A stretch of DNA of 16,678 nucleotides from DATDRM01 sp035291705 (GTDB taxonomy: Bacteria; Chloroflexota; Anaerolineae; Anaerolineales; UBA4823), in assembly GCA_035291705.1 (NCBI GenBank), contig DATDRM010000044.1, positions 1 through 16,678 of the forward strand, in the 5' to 3' direction. The translations under genes and the position numbers were made by a program. A model generated the notes under the pieces. That model did no database searches, was not told the origin of the DNA, and saw only the letters and a list, made by a program, of their open reading frames with translations. Of this stretch, positions 7,859-15,295 are shown piece by piece (the first letter of the stretch is position 1; each line of letters starts with the position of its first letter).

Positions 7859-9889
7859 ATGAGCAAGCCAAGGCAGAAATCCCCCTTTGATTCCTGGACT
7901 CCTTATAGATCTATTGCGATCCTCCTTCTGAGCCTGGCCTGGTCAATCTTAGTTTTGGTTGGATATTATATTGTTCACAAACCGGTTGTCGTCGATCAAG
8001 TCATAGCGGTTGGTCAAACAATTGGAATTAGCATCAGTGCGCTAGCCTTGACTGGGCTGGCGGGTGGCTTGGGACACCGTCTGCTAAAGGTTCGTCTGCT
8101 AACAATACAAAGCCTGCACCCACTGGAGCGATTTGGGTTGCAGGCAGCCTTGGGATGGGCCTTGTTGGGGATGGCGTGGTTGCTGCTCGGCCTGGTGGGG
8201 GGATATTCTCGAGTGCTTGCCTGGGGTGGGTTGGTGTTGGGGTGGTTCATCCTGTGGAGAGACTGCCTATCCTGGGGAAGCTTACTTAATGGATGTGTGC
8301 TCTTGTGGACGGAGGCCAGTCGATTTGGTAAAACCCTGGCGACCCTTACAGGTTTCTTAATTACCGGGCAATTGGTGTTTGCCCTGGCTCCACCGATCCA
8401 GTGGGATGCCTTGATGTACCACCTGGAGCTACCCAGGCGTTACCTGGCTGCTGGGCGATTCGAGTTTGTGCCCTGGAACCCATATTGGGGTCAACCGCAA
8501 TTAGGTGAGCTGCTTTACACCTGGGGCATGGGGCTCTTTGGCGCGGAAACGGCCGCGGTGATCGGCTGGCTTTTCCAGTTCACTTTGCTTGTTGGATTGA
8601 TGGGTCTATTAGCGCGGCGCGTTGGTGCAACCAGCGTCTGGGTGGCAATTTCGGCACTGTTGGCGGGAAATACCTTCCGTTGGATGATGAGTGGTGCGTA
8701 TGTAGATGGCCTGGCTGCACTTTACGGTCTGGCGGCTCTGGTGAGCCTGTTAGCCTGGATGGAAGAGCGCCGGGGGATATGGTTATGGCTGATGGGGATT
8801 TTTGCTGGGTGTGCATTGTGGTCAAAACTGACGGCCGGGCTGATTGTCCCGCTGTTGGCTATAGCGATTTTGGGGATAGATGGGTGGAAATACTGGGCGA
8901 GCTGGAGGCGCGCCTTGCAAATAATGATTTTGGCGTTGCTCATCTTTTTGCCCTGGTTGGCGATCACCATTGCCTGGACTGGCAGCCCAGTTTTTCCCCA
9001 CCTATGGCCGACCGCCTATACCAGCCTTGAACGGTTGGCTTTTTTTGCCCGCCATGAGGAATTGGTGGGTGGGCAGGCTGCCTGGTTGCCCCTGGCAGCC
9101 ACCTGGTTCGGGATGGATGGTGCGCGAGTGTCAGGGATGGTTACTTACGGAGCCGATTTGGGTCCATTGTTAGTTCTATTGGCTGTACCGGGGATGATTG
9201 CTGGGAGAAGAGTGCGGATGATCCGCGTAGCTATGCTTTGGTCGCTAGCGGGTTGGTTGGCGATGGTGGTTTTCGGGGGCCTGTCACCGCTTTTGTTTCA
9301 AACGCGACTATATTTTGTTCTTATACCCGCCGCAGGGCTGGCTGTGGGTTGGGGTTGGCAAGAGCTGAGCGCCGTAAATGCATTAGGAATCCGCCTGGGA
9401 CGCGTCCTGGCGGTGTTGATCATACTCGTTATTGGGCTGTGTGCCTGGCAGGATGCGCTGGCATTGGTGCGCTTTAACCCTGGTGGCGTATTGACCGGAG
9501 CTTATCCTAAGCAGACTTACCTTGAGGCTCGTTTAGGGAGCTACGCCTCGGCGATGCGGGCTGTCCAATCGTTGCCCCCTGGAACGCGCACCCTTTTCCT
9601 TTGGGAACCGCGTGGTTTGTATGCACCTCTCTCAGCACTACCGGATGCCTGGATCGATCGTTGGTTCCTTGAAAGGCAAACCTCCCGCGCCGTACCAGCG
9701 ATCCTGGACACCTGGCGAACCCAAGGATTTACGCATCTGCTGGTGTACCGCTCAGGAGCCGAATTTGAACGGCTGGAACGCCGAGAGTATCGACCCATAG
9801 ATTGGCAGGAGTTCGATAGTCTCATTGCTGATTTACCATCTCCACTCGATTTAGACGGTATCTATCAGCTGTATCCGCTGTCACCATGA
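7859..9889 (+). CDS. large GT-C-type membrane glycosyltransferase
   Basis: At 676 residues this is the longest protein in the window. About five hydrophobic segments precede the catalytic-type motif Q-W-D183-A-L-M-Y-H188-L-E190-L-P-R-R-Y-L, so compared with the neighbours it has an N-terminal extension of roughly 150 residues. After the motif come P-Q-L-G-E-L-L-Y-T-W-G, further helices and a C-terminal soluble domain with an L-F-L-W-E-P-R-G segment. The acidic motif and layout fit GT-C enzymes acting on lipid-linked sugars outside the membrane. ATG 7859 is the only start before the first helix because TAA at 7850-7852 closes the frame; its ribosome site is poor. A 20-codon frame from ATG 7828, which has AAGG at a good distance, runs across this start and may be a leader peptide or chance. 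The gene ends in ATGA shared with the next gene. Confidence 0.78.
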   Translation: MSKPRQKSPFDSWTPYRSIAILLLSLAWSILVLVGYYIVHKPVVVDQVIAVGQTIGISISALALTGLAGGLGHRLLKVRLLTIQSLHPLERFGLQAALGWALLGMAWLLLGLVGGYSRVLAWGGLVLGWFILWRDCLSWGSLLNGCVLLWTEASRFGKTLATLTGFLITGQLVFALAPPIQWDALMYHLELPRRYLAAGRFEFVPWNPYWGQPQLGELLYTWGMGLFGAETAAVIGWLFQFTLLVGLMGLLARRVGATSVWVAISALLAGNTFRWMMSGAYVDGLAALYGLAALVSLLAWMEERRGIWLWLMGIFAGCALWSKLTAGLIVPLLAIAILGIDGWKYWASWRRALQIMILALLIFLPWLAITIAWTGSPVFPHLWPTAYTSLERLAFFARHEELVGGQAAWLPLAATWFGMDGARVSGMVTYGADLGPLLVLLAVPGMIAGRRVRMIRVAMLWSLAGWLAMVVFGGLSPLLFQTRLYFVLIPAAGLAVGWGWQELSAVNALGIRLGRVLAVLIILVIGLCAWQDALALVRFNPGGVLTGAYPKQTYLEARLGSYASAMRAVQSLPPGTRTLFLWEPRGLYAPLSALPDAWIDRWFLERQTSRAVPAILDTWRTQGFTHLLVYRSGAEFERLERREYRPIDWQEFDSLIADLPSPLDLDGIYQLYPLSP

Positions 9890-11541
9890 CTGCCAAACTA
9901 TGTGCCATGCTATTCCTCCTGGGCTTGGGTATCTCGCTTGTCGTGGCGGGATACCAGTCAGCGCCTGGCTATATGGATGCGGATTATTATTTTGCCGATG
10001 GACTAAGGTTGGCGCAGGGCTTTGGTTTTTCCGAGCCTTTTCTATGGAACTATCTTGACAATCCACAAGGCATACCCCACCCCATGTTTACCTATTGGAT
10101 GCCTTATGCTGCGCTCCTGGCAGCTGTGGGAATGAAAGTTTCCGGGATGATGAATTTTGCCGGGGCGCGCCTTGGCTTCCTGCTAATCGCTGGATGCCTA
10201 CCTCCTTTGACGGCTACCCTGGCGCATACTTTCACTCCCCAGCGCTGGGCGGCCATCCTGGCTGGACTCCTGGCAGCTCTGCCCGGTTTCTACCTGGCTT
10301 TCGTATCGACAACAGACACCTTCGGGCTGTATATGCTTTTCGGAGGATTGTTCTTCTTGATCTTAAATACCGGTGGAAACGTTGAAATGTTTAAAGGTTT
10401 TAACGTTCGAACGTTTTTTGGGGTGCCTTTATTACTTGGGTTATTAGCAGGCTCGATGCACCTGGCCCGGGCGGATGGGCTGCTTTGGTTAGGGATAGGG
10501 GTTATCGCGGTTAGCGGTCAGCGAGTTGCAGTTAGCGGATGGCCGCCAAGTATCACGCAGCGAGCATCACACAAAACGTTTCTTAGATCACGTTATACGT
10601 TCCACGCATCACGCCTGATATTCTTAATACTCGGCTATCTAATCGTCATGTCCCCCTGGCTGGTGCGTAACCTGACTACCTTCGGGACGTTACTGGCTCC
10701 TGGCGGTGGGCGCGCGCTGTGGATCACAGCCTATGACGAGATATTTGCCTACCCGGCCGCGATCCTGACTCCGATGCATTGGTGGGCTGCTGGCCTGGGG
10801 GAGATCATCCGGGCACGCCTGGGGACGCTCAGCCAAAACTTGCAAACGGCTTTCGCCGTCCAGGGCGGTATCCTCCTAGCGCCCCTGATCGTGGCCGGGA
10901 TGTGGCGTATGAGGCATGACCGGCGCGTGCGATTGGGTGGGTTAGCTTGGGGGATGCTTTTTCTGGGGATGACGCTCGTCTTTCCTTACCCCGGAGCGCG
11001 AGGGGGATTCTTCCATGCGGGAGCTGCCCTGCAGCCATTATTCTGGGGGCTGGTACCTGCCGGTCTGGATTCCCTGCTGGCTTGGGGAGATCGGCAGCGG
11101 GGTTGGAACCCGCATGTGGCGCGTCCAATTCTGGGTGCTGGGTTGGTGGGATTGACACTGCTATTGACCGGGCTGACGACCTGGTCGCGTGTGACAGGCC
11201 AGAATCAGAGAATACCGGCCTGGGGAGAGGCCGAGGCCGCCTATTTACACCTGGAACAAACTTTACACAGCTTGGGAGCGAATCCGGAGGATATCGTGGT
11301 TATCAATAATCCTCCAGGATACCAGGCGACGACTGGCCGAACAGCGATCGTCATCCCGGATGGGGACGAGAAGACGAGCCTGGCCGTCGCCCAGCGTTAT
11401 CGAGGGAAATATCTCTTGTTGGAGCAGAACCACCCGGCTGGGCTCGACGATCTATACCGTGATCCGCGTGATCGGCCTGGTTTGCGCTACCTCAAGACGG
11501 ACGAAGGAATACATATTTTCGAAGTGATAAGTAACGATTGA
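9886..11541 (+). CDS. GT-C-type membrane glycosyltransferase carrying two repeat patches
   Basis: A 551-residue polytopic protein whose ATG overlaps the previous stop (ATGA), so translation is coupled. The first exoplasmic loop has G-Y-M-D31-A-D33-Y-Y-F-A-D, followed by H-P-M-F-T-Y-W-M-P, the expected position of GT-C catalytic acids; A-R-A-D-G-L-L-W and S-P-W-L-V-R-N are further recognisable family segments. The C-terminal part is a soluble domain with V-V-I-N-N-P-P-G-Y. Two loops are odd. Residues 165-178 are encoded by five copies of an eight-base unit. Residues about 209-245 (beginning A-V-S-G-Q-R-V-A-V-S-G) are encoded by direct repeats of GTTAGCGG and ATCACG-rich DNA. Both look like intergenic repeat DNA that kept the frame open; whether the enzyme is active is unknown. 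Confidence 0.75.
   Translation: MTAKLCAMLFLLGLGISLVVAGYQSAPGYMDADYYFADGLRLAQGFGFSEPFLWNYLDNPQGIPHPMFTYWMPYAALLAAVGMKVSGMMNFAGARLGFLLIAGCLPPLTATLAHTFTPQRWAAILAGLLAALPGFYLAFVSTTDTFGLYMLFGGLFFLILNTGGNVEMFKGFNVRTFFGVPLLLGLLAGSMHLARADGLLWLGIGVIAVSGQRVAVSGWPPSITQRASHKTFLRSRYTFHASRLIFLILGYLIVMSPWLVRNLTTFGTLLAPGGGRALWITAYDEIFAYPAAILTPMHWWAAGLGEIIRARLGTLSQNLQTAFAVQGGILLAPLIVAGMWRMRHDRRVRLGGLAWGMLFLGMTLVFPYPGARGGFFHAGAALQPLFWGLVPAGLDSLLAWGDRQRGWNPHVARPILGAGLVGLTLLLTGLTTWSRVTGQNQRIPAWGEAEAAYLHLEQTLHSLGANPEDIVVINNPPGYQATTGRTAIVIPDGDEKTSLAVAQRYRGKYLLLEQNHPAGLDDLYRDPRDRPGLRYLKTDEGIHIFEVISND
10378..10417 (+). repeat. five tandem copies of an eight-base AACGTTNN unit
   Basis: The units are AACGTTGA, AATGTTTA, AAGGTTTT, AACGTTCG and AACGTTTT, in uninterrupted eight-base steps. 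The fourth and fifth create a perfect 14-base palindrome, AACGTTCGAACGTT, at 10402-10415. The array lies in frame within the glycosyltransferase gene at 9886 and encodes a loop after a membrane helix. Because eight is not a multiple of three, the protein does not show the repeat, which argues that the DNA, not the peptide, was the repeated entity. Confidence 0.7.
10510..10618 (+). repeat. degenerate repeat patch inside a coding region
   Basis: GTTAGCGG occurs at 10510-10517 and again at 10531-10538, with GTCAGCG between them. It is followed by a run of ATCAC-containing words (10552, 10566, 10588 and 10608 regions) and ACGTT words up to about 10618. The pattern of alternating GTTAGC/GTCAGC words and then CACGCATCACGC words is of a type I associate with intergenic low-complexity repeats. 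Here it is read in frame as about 37 residues in a loop between two helices of the glycosyltransferase. Confidence 0.55.
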
Positions 11542-13040
11542 TGACTGATCATCGATTCCGAGTGGCGTTGCTCCTGGCTTGCATGGCCGGGCTTTCACTG
11601 GGTGGGTACTTGCTCGCCAGCTGGGTTTTGTTCCGGCTGGGATTCCCGCTTGACGACGCCTGGATTCACCAGACTTATGCTCGCAACCTGGCAGAGAGGG
11701 GGGAGTGGGCATTTCTGCCTGGTCAGCATTCGGCAGGCTCTACTGCTCCTCTTTGGTCATTCCTGCTGGTGTTTGGCTATTGGATTAGGTTGGGGCCATT
11801 CATTTGGACTTATTTGCTGGGATGGGGGTTGCTGTGGGCTCTGGCAATGGTAGGAGTCTATGGATTTGGGGTGTTGCTGCCAGACCGCCTTAATTGGCGA
11901 GTCTGGGCGGGGGCGCTACTTGTCCTAGAGTGGCACCTGGTTTGGTCAGCAGGCTCGGGAATGGAAACCTTACTGATGGGTCTGCTCATCCTGGTTGTGC
12001 TGGTCTGGCTAGTGCGGTTGAACTCTCATGAAACCGACCTTGAAGGGAGCTGGAGAAATTGGTTGGGGATCGGGGGACTGATTGGTTTGATTAGCTGGGT
12101 GCGGCCGGACGGATTGACCTTGCTCGGGCCGGTTGGCTGGGTGTTGTTTATGGGGAAGGGGTTAATCAAGGTAAAACTGCGCATAGCCATGATAGCTGGG
12201 GTTGGTTTTGCGCTCGGCTTCTTGCCATACCTGATCTTAAATCAGGCGCTGGCCGGAGAATGGTGGCCTAATACTTTTTATGCTAAGCAAGCTGAATATG
12301 CTGTCCTGCGGGAAACTGTCCTTTGGCGACGCTATTTGGAGCAAGTCAGGCCCCTCATGGTGGGAGTGGGCGTTGTGCTTCTACCAGGATTCGTCTGGAT
12401 GGCATGGCAATCAGTCCGGCGCAGAGCTTGGGGGAGGCTGGGCAGCGTTCTTTGGGTCGCTGGTTATCTTGGCATATATGCGTGGCGTCTACCGGTAACC
12501 TACCAGCATGGGCGATATATTATCCCAGCACTGCCAGTCTTCGTACTTTGGGGATTTGTCGGGCTGGCAGACTTACTCCATCAGGAATCAATAACTGGCA
12601 GGTGGCGTATTGTCCGTCCAGTTGGGCTTATGGCTGCCTTGGCGGTGGTGTTGGCCTTCTGGAGCTTGGGGGCACGCGCCTATGCCCTGGATGTAGCTGT
12701 GATCGAAAGTGAGATGGTCGATACAGCGCGCTGGGTGGCAGGAAATACCAATTCGGAATCGTTGATCGCTGCGCACGATATTGGCGCATTAGGGTTTTAC
12801 AGCAAGCGCAGACTGCTCGACCTGGCTGGATTGATTTCTCCAGAGGTGATCCCGTATATCCGAGACGAAGATGCGCTGGCGGCTTACCTGGACGAGCACG
12901 GTGCAGAGTATCTGGTCACCTTTCCAGGATGGTATCCTGACCTGGTTGACCGGGCAACCCTGATTTATACTACGGGTGGTCGATTTAGCCCCCAATTGGA
13001 TGGAGAGAACATGGCGATCTATTCATGGATAAGTCCTTAG
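11541..13040 (+). CDS. GT-C-type membrane glycosyltransferase
   Basis: A 499-residue polytopic protein, last of the eight-gene series. After the first helix it has F-P-L-D38-D39-A-W-I-H-Q-T-Y-A-R-N-L, then P-G-Q-H-S-A-G-S-T-A-P-L-W; this D-D-A-x-I-x-x-x-Y-A-R-N block followed by S-T-x-P-L-W is a widespread signature of bacterial GT-C-like proteins, often annotated only as membrane proteins. The C-terminal soluble part has A-A-H-D-I-G-A-L-G-F-Y and L-L-D-L-A-G-L-I-S-P-E, also conserved in the group as I recall it. The ATG at 11541 overlaps the preceding TGA by one base (TGATG), so coupling is likely; a TTG one codon earlier is open but unneeded. Donor and acceptor are unknown. The gene is followed by 87 bases that contain the promoter of the two-component operon. 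Confidence 0.78.
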   Translation: MTDHRFRVALLLACMAGLSLGGYLLASWVLFRLGFPLDDAWIHQTYARNLAERGEWAFLPGQHSAGSTAPLWSFLLVFGYWIRLGPFIWTYLLGWGLLWALAMVGVYGFGVLLPDRLNWRVWAGALLVLEWHLVWSAGSGMETLLMGLLILVVLVWLVRLNSHETDLEGSWRNWLGIGGLIGLISWVRPDGLTLLGPVGWVLFMGKGLIKVKLRIAMIAGVGFALGFLPYLILNQALAGEWWPNTFYAKQAEYAVLRETVLWRRYLEQVRPLMVGVGVVLLPGFVWMAWQSVRRRAWGRLGSVLWVAGYLGIYAWRLPVTYQHGRYIIPALPVFVLWGFVGLADLLHQESITGRWRIVRPVGLMAALAVVLAFWSLGARAYALDVAVIESEMVDTARWVAGNTNSESLIAAHDIGALGFYSKRRLLDLAGLISPEVIPYIRDEDALAAYLDEHGAEYLVTFPGWYPDLVDRATLIYTTGGRFSPQLDGENMAIYSWISP

Positions 13041-13062
13041 TTTCAATTTCCCGCAGATTCTG

Positions 13063-13091
13063 TTGCCCGTCAAAACCACCTGTGCTATACT
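13063..13091 (+). promoter_or_regulatory. sigma-70-type promoter of the two-component operon
   Basis: TTGCCC at 13063-13068 and TATACT at 13086-13091 are separated by 17 bases. The -10 matches the consensus at five of six positions and the -35 at four. Transcription would begin near 13098, giving a leader of about 30 bases that contains GGGAG at 13114-13118, nine bases before ATG 13128. This suggests the regulator genes are transcribed apart from the glycosyltransferases, although no terminator separates them. Confidence 0.6.
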
Positions 13092-13127
13092 ACCTGAGAA
13101 ACAGCTTTTCGGCGGGAGCGAGAATAC

Positions 13128-13829
13128 ATGAATGCAGTAACCATCGTGGTCGTTGACGATCACCCACTTTTCCGGCAAGGGGTTATCGACACATTATCGC
13201 TGGAGCCAGATTTATCTATCGTGGGGGAGGCAACCAGTGGAGAAGAAGCGCTGGAATTGATCCGCCTCCTGCAACCGCAAGTAGCGGTAGTTGATGTGAA
13301 TCTACCAGGATTGAATGGACAGCAGGTTACGCAGGAGGTAGTCAGAGAAAAGCTTTCCACACGTGTAATTCTACTAACGGCTTATGACGATGCCGAACAA
13401 AAACTACATGCGATCCGGGTTGGTGCCGCCGCATATTGCGTAAAGGATGTAAAGCCTGAAACTCTGGCGAAAATAGTTCGGGAGGTGGTCGCCGGCTACT
13501 TTGTGGTGGGCGAAGAGACAATGAGTCCTGAGGAACTTCAGCGTTGGCTGATCCCAGTATCCTCGGCTGATTGGCGGTCCAGCAGCGATCTGGGTGAACC
13601 ATTTGAGCCACTCTCCCGGCGTGAAATGGAAGTTTTGGGATTAGTAACGCATGGATTAAGTAATAAAGAGATCGCCACAACATTGACGATCAGTCATCAG
13701 ACCGTGAAGAATCACGTCACCTCGATCTTGAGAAAATTGGGGGTTGAAGACCGGACACAAGCTGCGCTATATGCTCTCCGGAGAGGGTGGGTTCGCTTGC
13801 AGGAGGAAAGTAAGGAAGGTGAGGAATGA
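13128..13829 (+). CDS. NarL/LuxR-family response regulator
   Basis: A 233-residue two-domain transcription regulator. The receiver domain (about residues 4-122) has the acidic pair D10-D11, phosphoacceptor D56 within V-V-D-V-N-L-P-G, T84 and K106, so all the switch residues are present. The C-terminal LuxR-type helix-turn-helix (about 163-225) reads L-S-R-R-E-M-E-V-L and G-L-S-N-K-E-I-A, then H-Q-T-V-K-N-H-V. A linker of about 40 residues joins the two domains. It should bind DNA when phosphorylated by the kinase encoded next, whose ATG overlaps this stop (ATGA). Its own promoter lies just upstream. Targets are unknown; the flp promoter about 1.1 kb downstream and the upstream glycosyltransferase genes are natural candidates by position only. 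Confidence 0.93.
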   Translation: MNAVTIVVVDDHPLFRQGVIDTLSLEPDLSIVGEATSGEEALELIRLLQPQVAVVDVNLPGLNGQQVTQEVVREKLSTRVILLTAYDDAEQKLHAIRVGAAAYCVKDVKPETLAKIVREVVAGYFVVGEETMSPEELQRWLIPVSSADWRSSSDLGEPFEPLSRREMEVLGLVTHGLSNKEIATTLTISHQTVKNHVTSILRKLGVEDRTQAALYALRRGWVRLQEESKEGEE

Positions 13830-14896
13830 GCCTCGAAGGTTCACAAGTAATCTCGGGTGAAACCGACTCCTGGCAGAACCTGCGCGCTGAGGTTGGCCAG
13901 CAACTGGAACAGACCCGTCAGCAGCTCAAAGAGATCAACCTCTTTTTAGAGCAAAGCCAGATTGAAGTCAATCGACTGACTCAACGCAACGCTACAGCAA
14001 CTGGGAATCTACAGAAGATACATGCTCGGTTCGACAGCCTCCCGAGGGAGGAGATTCGCGCGGCCTATGAAGCGACTCTGGACGCACAGCAGCGATTATT
14101 CGTCATGCGGGGCCAGTTGGAAAAACTGCAAAGCGATCAACTACATTTGCAACACCAATTGACATTGTTAGACCAGATGTCCAAGTTGATGGATAACGAG
14201 CAATCTCCCAGTGCAATGCCGGCAAGCCGGATTGCCACTGTGGAGTTCCTGGAGATGCTGATCCAGGCCCAGGAAGCTGAACGGAAGCGTCTATCTCGTC
14301 AGATGCATGATGGTCCAGCGCAAACCCTGTCAAACTTAATCTTAGAAACCGAGATCGCCATGCGCCTTTTCGATGTGGATCAGGCCAAGGCATACGAGGA
14401 ATTGGTGAGTTTAAAGGACTCGGCCAGCGCGACTTTCCAACAAGTGCGCGATTTTATCTTCGAACTGCGTCCGATGATGCTTGATGACTTAGGTTTGATC
14501 CCGACAATCAAGAAATACGCCTCGGCGATCAAAGAACAATCTGGTATCGACGTACGACTGGCGACGACCGGCACCGAACGGCGGTTAGAGTCCTATCTTG
14601 AAGTGATGATCTTCCGAGCGATTCAAGAGCTTTTAAGGAACGCAGTAGTCCACAGCCAGGCCAGTGAGGTCAAGATCCAGGTCGATCTAATGGATACCGA
14701 GGTGCGTGTCGTAGTTGAAGATAATGGGGTCGGTTTTGATATTGGGGGGCTGGAGCGAGAACAAGGGATGGGATTAAAAGTGATCAAGGAAAGGATGGAA
14801 ATGATCGGCGGTTCTTTCGATTTGGACAGCCAGGTTGGGGGGGGCACACACGTCCAATTCCTAGTGGCAGCTGTAACCCCCGCACTCGATGATTAA
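13826..14896 (+). CDS. soluble DegS-like sensor histidine kinase (HisKA_3 type)
   Basis: A 356-residue cytoplasmic kinase with no membrane segment. Residues about 15-140 are rich in Q, E and L with heptad character and form a likely coiled coil in place of a recognised sensor domain. The HisKA_3 dimerisation domain follows, with E-R-K-R-L-S-R-Q-M-H161-D-G-P-A-Q, H161 being the phosphoacceptor. The ATPase domain (about 255-350) shows N272 in the N-box, V-E-D299-N-G-V-G-F in G1, G-M-G-L-K-V-I in G2 and a G-G-G-T element. This is the arrangement of DegS-type kinases that partner NarL/DegU regulators; the adjacent gene is such a partner. ATG 13826 overlaps the preceding stop and has AAGGTGAGG just upstream. 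The input signal cannot be deduced. A G8 run at 14837-14844 lies within the G-G-G-T codons. Confidence 0.92.
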   Translation: MSLEGSQVISGETDSWQNLRAEVGQQLEQTRQQLKEINLFLEQSQIEVNRLTQRNATATGNLQKIHARFDSLPREEIRAAYEATLDAQQRLFVMRGQLEKLQSDQLHLQHQLTLLDQMSKLMDNEQSPSAMPASRIATVEFLEMLIQAQEAERKRLSRQMHDGPAQTLSNLILETEIAMRLFDVDQAKAYEELVSLKDSASATFQQVRDFIFELRPMMLDDLGLIPTIKKYASAIKEQSGIDVRLATTGTERRLESYLEVMIFRAIQELLRNAVVHSQASEVKIQVDLMDTEVRVVVEDNGVGFDIGGLEREQGMGLKVIKERMEMIGGSFDLDSQVGGGTHVQFLVAAVTPALDD

Positions 14897-14904
14897 ATGA
14901 AATT

Positions 14905-14926
14905 ATTCTTGCGTAAATGTAAGAAT
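14905..14926 (+). other. inverted repeat after the kinase gene
   Basis: ATTCTT at 14905-14910 pairs with AAGAAT at 14921-14926 across ten bases. No T-run follows, so it is a poor terminator. It lies 19 bases before the -35 of the flp promoter, next to the palindrome ATTAATTAAT at 14925-14934, and could be an operator or part of an A/T-rich upstream promoter element. Confidence 0.3.
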
Positions 14927-14944
14927 TAATTAATGACATTGCTA

Positions 14945-14973
14945 TTGATTTTAACCCCCCTTTTCTCTATAAT
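14945..14973 (+). promoter_or_regulatory. strong sigma-70-type promoter of the Flp pilin gene
   Basis: TTGATT at 14945-14950 and a perfect TATAAT at 14968-14973 are separated by exactly 17 bases, and an A/T-rich stretch lies just upstream. The predicted start is near 14980, leaving a leader of about 54 bases. The spacer contains TTTTAA-C6-TTTTCTC, a motif repeated before cpaB. Confidence 0.75.
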
Positions 14974-15017
14974 CTAGGCATCTTCGCAGGTGAGCAAGAT
15001 CGATTATTTTGAAAAGG

Positions 15018-15027
15018 AAGGAGGTGA
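15018..15027 (+). promoter_or_regulatory. perfect extended Shine-Dalgarno of the pilin gene
   Basis: AAGGAGGTGA is complementary over ten bases to the usual 3' end of 16S rRNA and stands six bases before ATG 15034. It is the strongest ribosome site in the window and fits the need for abundant pilin. Confidence 0.85.
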
Positions 15028-15033
15028 AAAATC

Positions 15034-15180
15034 ATGTTGTCCACACTGAAAGAAAAGGGTCAGGGCCTCGTGGAGTATGCATTGATCCTTGTCTTGGTTG
15101 CGGTAGTCGTAATCGTTGTTCTCGCTCTTCTCGGCCCAGCTGTCGGTAACATCTTCAGCAACATCATGAGCAGCATTTAG
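15034..15180 (+). CDS. flp: Flp-type IVb prepilin
   Basis: A 48-residue protein that is the major subunit of Flp/Tad pili. The short basic leader M-L-S-T-L-K-E-K-G is followed by Q-G-L-V-E-Y, the classic type IVb processing site: cleavage after G9 leaves Q10 as residue +1, with E14 at +5 and Y15 at +6. A continuous hydrophobic helix (about 16-34, L-I-L-V-L-V-A-V-V-V) and a short tail with G-N-I-F-S-N-I complete the subunit. Length and layout match the Flp family. A near-consensus promoter and a perfect ten-base ribosome site precede it, and a strong hairpin follows, so it should be the most highly expressed gene here. The prepilin peptidase (TadV/CpaA) and the secretion ATPase are not in the window; cpaB follows. 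Confidence 0.95.
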   Translation: MLSTLKEKGQGLVEYALILVLVAVVVIVVLALLGPAVGNIFSNIMSSI

Positions 15181-15214
15181 TCGGTATTACGGAGCGAAGT
15201 AAACAACGCAAGGT

Positions 15215-15250
15215 ACAGTAGGGCCCTGACGGAAACAGGGCCCTTACTGT
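15215..15250 (+). terminator. strong hairpin after flp (terminator or mRNA stabiliser)
   Basis: ACAGTAGGGCCCTG (15215-15228) pairs with CAGGGCCC (15236-15243) and TACTGT (15245-15250), with one bulged T and a seven-base loop, ACGGAAA. The stem is long and GC-rich, but only a broken T tract (TTCTGTT) follows. It may therefore terminate incompletely, or protect the 3' end of the pilin mRNA while reducing read-through into cpaB. Confidence 0.75.
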
Positions 15251-15295
15251 TTCTGTTAGGCTTGCAACCTTGATAGTTTTACCCCCCTTCTCGGC

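Noticed and set aside
8161..8250. G-rich stretch as a possible G-quadruplex
   Set aside because: The runs are uneven and few reach three G with short loops; it reflects glycine- and tryptophan-rich helix codons.
11538..11540. TTG start one codon before the ATG of the last glycosyltransferase
   Set aside because: ATG 11541 directly follows and overlaps the upstream TGA in the usual coupling arrangement.
14837..14844. G8 run in the kinase gene as a phase-variation switch
   Set aside because: It encodes the ordinary G-G-G-T element, and slippage would alter only the last 17 or so residues; no other support.
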